In this document: positions 60,038 to 64,000 of the stretch, in pieces | How the letters are laid out: every line of letters begins with the position of its first letter | Position numbering within the stretch: position 1 is the stretch's first letter | Origin: Chimonanthus salicifolius | Lineage: Eukaryota > Streptophyta > Magnoliopsida > Laurales > Calycanthaceae | NCBI GenBank assembly: GCA_013350335.1 | Contig: CM023539.1 | Coordinates: 32,784,631 to 32,848,630 of the forward strand | Reading direction: 5' to 3' | Length of the DNA: 64,000 nt | Program-made: the position numbers and the translations under genes | Notes under the pieces: model-generated | The model's database searches: none | Seen by the model: only the letters and a program-made list of their open reading frames with translations | What the model was told of the DNA's origin: nothing

Positions 60038-62135
60038 AAGCCAGGTCTGAGGACCGAATCTGAGGGGAAGTCCTTAGTGAGTTAGGCCATACCTGAGAGC
60101 TGACCCTAGAGGGAGTACTGAGTGGAGGTCACGCCCGAGGGAAGACCGTGCTGAGAACAGGCCCTAGAAGGGTGCTGAGTTAAGCAAGGTCTGAGGAAGA
60201 CTGAACTGAGTTCAGAGTCTAAGGAGGAGCCTCAGAACTGAGTTGAGGAACAATCCTTGTAATTTCTTTAAAGAAATTAAACAAGTCAGTTTGACTCAAT
60301 TCTCATATCCTGGGTACGTTTCTGAATGACTGATTTTATTGATTGAGTTTGATTGGATCTTGTTGATTAATTGGCTGATTCATTGTGATCTTAACACACT
60401 GTGTTTAAGGTCTACTGAGTTCTGAACTTTTTCTGATTTATAACTCGGGTTGCTGGGACTGTTTGGACTCACAGCACAGACTCTGTAACTGTTTGCTGCA
60501 CGTTGCTGGCCCTGAACTGAGCTGAGTTGCGCTCAGTTGGGGCAGCTACGTCTCCCAGTTGAGCTGCCTGTGTTAAGGCAGGCCCAGGGCCATCAGTACG
60601 GACCATAAGTCGCTGGTTGCTAGCCTGAAAAGTAATCAGTTTCGGCCTGCAACCCAATCAGTTTACTGCCTGCATTAAGGCCGAGCTAGGACCCTGCAAC
60701 AGGACCAGAAACACCGTGTAAATCAGCTAGATTTATGTTTTAAAGCCCAGTCCCTTTACTGCATTATAACCCCAGCTGAACTCGTGTAAACCCAATTTGC
60801 GTTGCTGTAAGTAATTGGATCTGAATCTGACCAAGTCGAGTTCCAGGTCAACCCATTGATCCTCGGCCTGCACAAGGCCCGGGTTGAACAGCAACTCAGT
60901 GGGACGTTTGGGGATCTGCGTGCAGTTTCAAGCCCAGCTGCATTATGGGCCTGTACTGCATCAAACGGGTCACTGTAATTCGACCAAAATATAGCCTAAA
61001 CTGTTGAGAACTGGCCTGAAAGTCTCAGTAAGCTGGGCCTGCAGTACAAACACTGTTTCTGCAGAAACAGTTATGAAACCCAGCTCAGTTACAGCTACAA
61101 CAGGCCTGCACATCAGGCTTGGACATTGAGTCAAACGGTCGTGTAAACGGACCTGTTTTCAGCCCAGTGGTCAGTGAAAAACGGGCCAGAACCCCACTAA
61201 ATTGGGCCAGGGAATTGCCTGACTGGACCCATTTAGGGGGAATGGGTTTTGTATTTAAAACTTGGTTTTTTGGAGGCAGAATTGACATCAATTTAGTAGC
61301 AATTCAACAGTGAGTTCAATACTGAGTTTGAACAGTTTAAAAGAGTAGTGAGTTGTGGAATCAAGTTGGGTTGAGAATTCAGAGTTGGACTGCACATTCA
61401 CTGTTCGAAATTGTGCAAATTCGATTAATCAATGTGGGTGATCAACCTGGCCATTCAGTCTATGAACTTATCCCGAGGAGTCGTTGTGTGAGAGCGATTG
61501 TTTTGGGAAAACTGAGACATTTGGTGTCTGAGTTGGTCCCAACTTGCATCATGGATCAAGGTTGGGGAGCCTACCTGATGAAAATCAGCCTGCAACTAGG
61601 TAGGGATAGGATAGAATCGTTTGCAACAAAGGCAGAGAAGGAAAAATAGGGATAAAAGGTAAAATACCTTGGAATAATTCTGATTCAATTCATAAATTCG
61701 TATGAGGGATGTCTCTCTGCTTGCAACCATGGTATTATAAGAAAACAAAGAAAAAAAAATGGAAGACGAATTCTAAACAAACTAGGAAACTTCCTAATTA
61801 TTCTAAAACGAAAATAACACTTCTAATCTTATCTTATACTCCTAAACTAATAAGGAAAGCCACCGACCTGGCCTCCTTACAAGGACTCCGAAAATAAAAA
61901 TAGTAAACTACGAAAATAGTAAACTCCATGTAAGTTGTATGTGTCCTACATCACTACCCCTCCTTGATCTGCATCACTTGATATCAAAGCAGGTGAGTTC
62001 ATTGTGACTCATCTTCGATCGCACCTATGGGCAGGATTGCATAGATTGTATCTTGTGTTCAGGAAATGTGTTCCCTATTTTATAGCAAGCTTTTTGTACC
62101 CCTTGGTGGAGCGGCGGGCAAGACCTCGCCACGCG
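60038..62135. other. Older LTR-like DNA, no coding domain recognised
   Basis: Continuation of the sequence split by the copia insertion: a GA/TGAG-rich stretch (60040-60260) then mixed DNA. CACTACCCCTCCTTGAT near 61950 precedes the gag remnant. No LTR boundaries could be set. Confidence 0.4.
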
Positions 62136-62600
62136 ATGGTAGGAGGTTATACCAGGCATATCCAACGGGGCAGAGGAGGTGGTGGCTCTCAACCGGAACC
62201 AATCCATCGTGCCCAGCGAGCACCGGATGACAACCGGGTTGAGTCCTTGGGGGACGAGTTGCGTGAGATGCTTGTGAACATCAATAAGGAGTTAGCAGTG
62301 TTGCAGATGAGCCTAGACAACTTATAGTCTACCAGTAAGGCTATTGGTGTAGTTGAAGCACAGCGAACAGGCAAACCTTCAACAGCAGGTTCGAAGAATA
62401 GGGCCAGAGTCAAAGCTTCAAGTGTCGAGAGATGGGGCATATTGCATCTAGATGCCCGCAGCAGAACATCACTCGGAAGATTGATCGTGGAACAGTCCAT
62501 GATTGCAGGCAGAACACACACGTTCCGGAAGGACGGAAAGAAGATCGTCCTTGAGCCGATGAGGGAGTTGGCAATGGAAATACCTAAGGGTGTGGGGTTT
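62136..62600 (+). pseudogene. Ty3/gypsy gag remnant with damaged zinc knuckle
   Basis: A plus-strand frame from ATG 62136 encodes a Gly/Arg-rich start (RGRGGGGSQPEP) and a short helical segment, ending at a stop at 62325-62327. About 90 bp further, another frame reads SFKCREMGHIASRCPQQN, the CCHC zinc knuckle of gypsy gag with the first Cys replaced by Ser. The large capsid part between them is deleted. The long minus-strand frame 62189-62749 is a shadow. Confidence 0.65.
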
Positions 62601-62940
62601 CTAGAGCGGAAGCCGAGAGCACTCAGATATGGTTCCGAGTCTATGAGGAAAAGACCACTGCTGAGGGAGACCCATGGTGATCCTGGAAGGATAGTCCATA
62701 CGAGTTCGGACGATGGGAGAGGCAGGTGGCAGACATCCTGTGCACTCAAATTGCAGAGTTCGACCTCATGTTAATTCACTCTAGAACGAGCAGGGTCCTA
62801 CGAGGATGTATGGGAAGTGACGAGTCAAAGGCCAATGTGAGGTGTTGCAACATCTTTTGAGCGACGAACGTAAAGAGGCTAGCAAGATCATTAGTCCGGA
62901 GATGAATCGAACTTGTGGTCGAGTTCTTTTCAAGGCGGAG

Positions 62941-63109
62941 TGTGATGTGGACATTGGGAGTGCAGTGGAGGACGGGACCATGCCAGTTGCGATGAGATTT
63001 TACGATAAATTCCATAACGATAAAGGTGCGGGTAAGACAGCTAATGACACCTATCAATTAGCCAGTTTATTACGCATGGGCCCGACACCGGACGATAGGA
63101 CCCACTTGG
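62941..63109 (+). repeat. 169-bp dispersed repeat, copy 2
   Basis: Gap-free partner of 54031-54199. Its right edge coincides exactly with the start of the copia LTR at 63110, showing that LTR inserted into this repeat. Confidence 0.8.
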
Positions 63110-64000
63110 TGTGGAGATATATTTAGATGATTTAGATTTTGATATATTTAATTATTAAAGTTGTATTTCCCATTTTAATCATTTCCTCTTTTATTTATTT
63201 ACCTTCCTTATTTGTATTATGTTTTCTCTATAAATATAAATCATAAGGTCTCTCCTTGATTAAGGAAGACACACCATATTTCTTTGTATTATTCTACATG
63301 GTATCAGTCATAAGATCCTAAATTTTTTAGGTGTCCACTTTCGACTGGTGAGAGAGAGACAACACCAAGTTTCCTCATTTCTTCTCTTACTCTGCCGGAT
63401 GAACATTTTTTCGGCAAAGAGAGGCGCCATACATTAAAACAAAAAATCTCCTTCTTCTTCAGACTTGGAGTTTTCCCAAGGTTTACGGTGCTTCTATGGA
63501 TCTGAGATTGCTTTCTCAGTTTTCCTAAGGAGTCCCACGTTTTTCCCTCTACAGCAATCCCTTCTCAGCTCTCAATCCCTTCACCGGCGAAGCTTCTGAC
63601 GGCGGGACACACTCCTACCCTGTCATTTTTGGTGCGTCTCTGCATCTGTAAGGTAGCCTTGCAGATTTCCTCCAACGGATTGGGAGTTTTAGCTTAGACT
63701 ACCCTTCATTCTTCTCAGTTCAAAAAAACCCAGCTTTCTGATTTTCTATCAATATGAGCTGGATCTGAGCTATCTCCCACCGAATCTCTTCCATTGGAGT
63801 CGCCCCTGGCCCACACCTCCTCTTGCCTAAGGTTGACCTCTACTTTCAGTCAACGGTAGGGCCCTCGTTTCTGGTCTTCATCTCTACTGGTGGGAATGCC
63901 TGAAACCCATTTTTTTGGGTTTTTTTAACAAGATCTGCTGCCTGGGATCTTTTCCTCTCCATTGTTGTTGCCTACCACTTTCGCCCCTGCCCTTGGGTTC
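63110..64000 (+). mobile_element. Ty1/copia 5' LTR, primer site and leader, cut by the window end
   Basis: LTR 63110-63298 (189 bp) begins TGTGGAGATATATTTAG and ends TATTATTCTACA. It contains CTATAAATATAAATC as a likely TATA region near 63230 and is followed directly by TGGTATCAG (Met-tRNA primer site) at 63299-63307. About 700 bp of pyrimidine-rich leader follow without a gag start in the window. The second LTR and TSD lie outside. Confidence 0.8.

Noticed and set aside
62189..62749. 186-aa minus-strand frame
   Set aside because: It is the antisense of the gypsy gag remnant, whose zinc knuckle is readable on the plus strand.

Overview
The window is nuclear DNA of a flowering plant with a large, repeat-rich genome. 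It has one intron-containing plant gene with canonical GT-AG splice sites, long AT-rich intergenic DNA, and dense LTR retrotransposon debris. The species cannot be named from sequence alone. Almost every open reading frame outside the first 6 kb is a transposon or pararetrovirus fragment or chance.

Layout. 0.65-1.33 kb: 3' end of a LINE (RNase H remnant). 1.4-6.0 kb, minus strand: a complete three-exon gene for an FUSC/ArAE-type membrane transporter (811 aa), the only intact host gene. 6.5-7.7 kb: decayed hAT DNA transposon with perfect 8-bp target duplication. 9.2-10.1 kb: a Stowaway-type MITE and a 341-bp TRIM. 11.7-16.6 kb, minus strand: endogenous pararetrovirus (Caulimoviridae-like) with capsid, protease, RT and RNase H in one frame, interrupted by stops, followed by a second long ORF of unknown role. 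17.9-18.5 kb: second TRIM. 19.4-19.8 kb: hAT-type MITE.

20.4-34.0 kb is a nested cluster. A 433-bp tandem duplication carrying TRIM LTR sequence was invaded by solo LTR C (20981-33378, TSD TTTTA). LTR C was invaded by a dispersed repeat (copy A), and copy A by two more solo LTRs: D (24226-28015, TSD AAATC) and E (28410-31641, TSD CAACA). These long LTRs carry internal tandem arrays of 95 bp, about 80 bp (palindromic) and 188 bp. 34.9-37.4 kb holds an inverted second copy (B) of the dispersed repeat. 37.6-39.4 and 43.3-44.7 kb hold two related unclassified repeats. 41.3 kb has a 198-bp solo LTR. 45.6-48.3 kb has solo LTR G with hairpin-like 20-28-bp units and a 23-bp array.

50.4-50.8 kb: hAT-type MITE built of repeated palindromes. 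52.2-52.4 kb: tRNA-type SINE with 11-bp target duplication. 52.6-52.9 kb, minus: a lone terminal exon of a B3-domain transcription factor. 55.8-60.0 kb, minus: a Ty1/copia element with both LTRs and TSD CCTAG that lost RT-RNase H and carries a 346-bp internal duplication. 62.1-62.6 kb: Ty3/gypsy gag remnant. 63.1 kb to the end: 5' LTR, primer-binding site and leader of another copia element that runs off the window.

The mobile elements do not form a pathway; they record successive insertions, LTR-LTR recombination (solo LTRs) and point-mutation decay. All calls come from reading the sequence; no database search was run.
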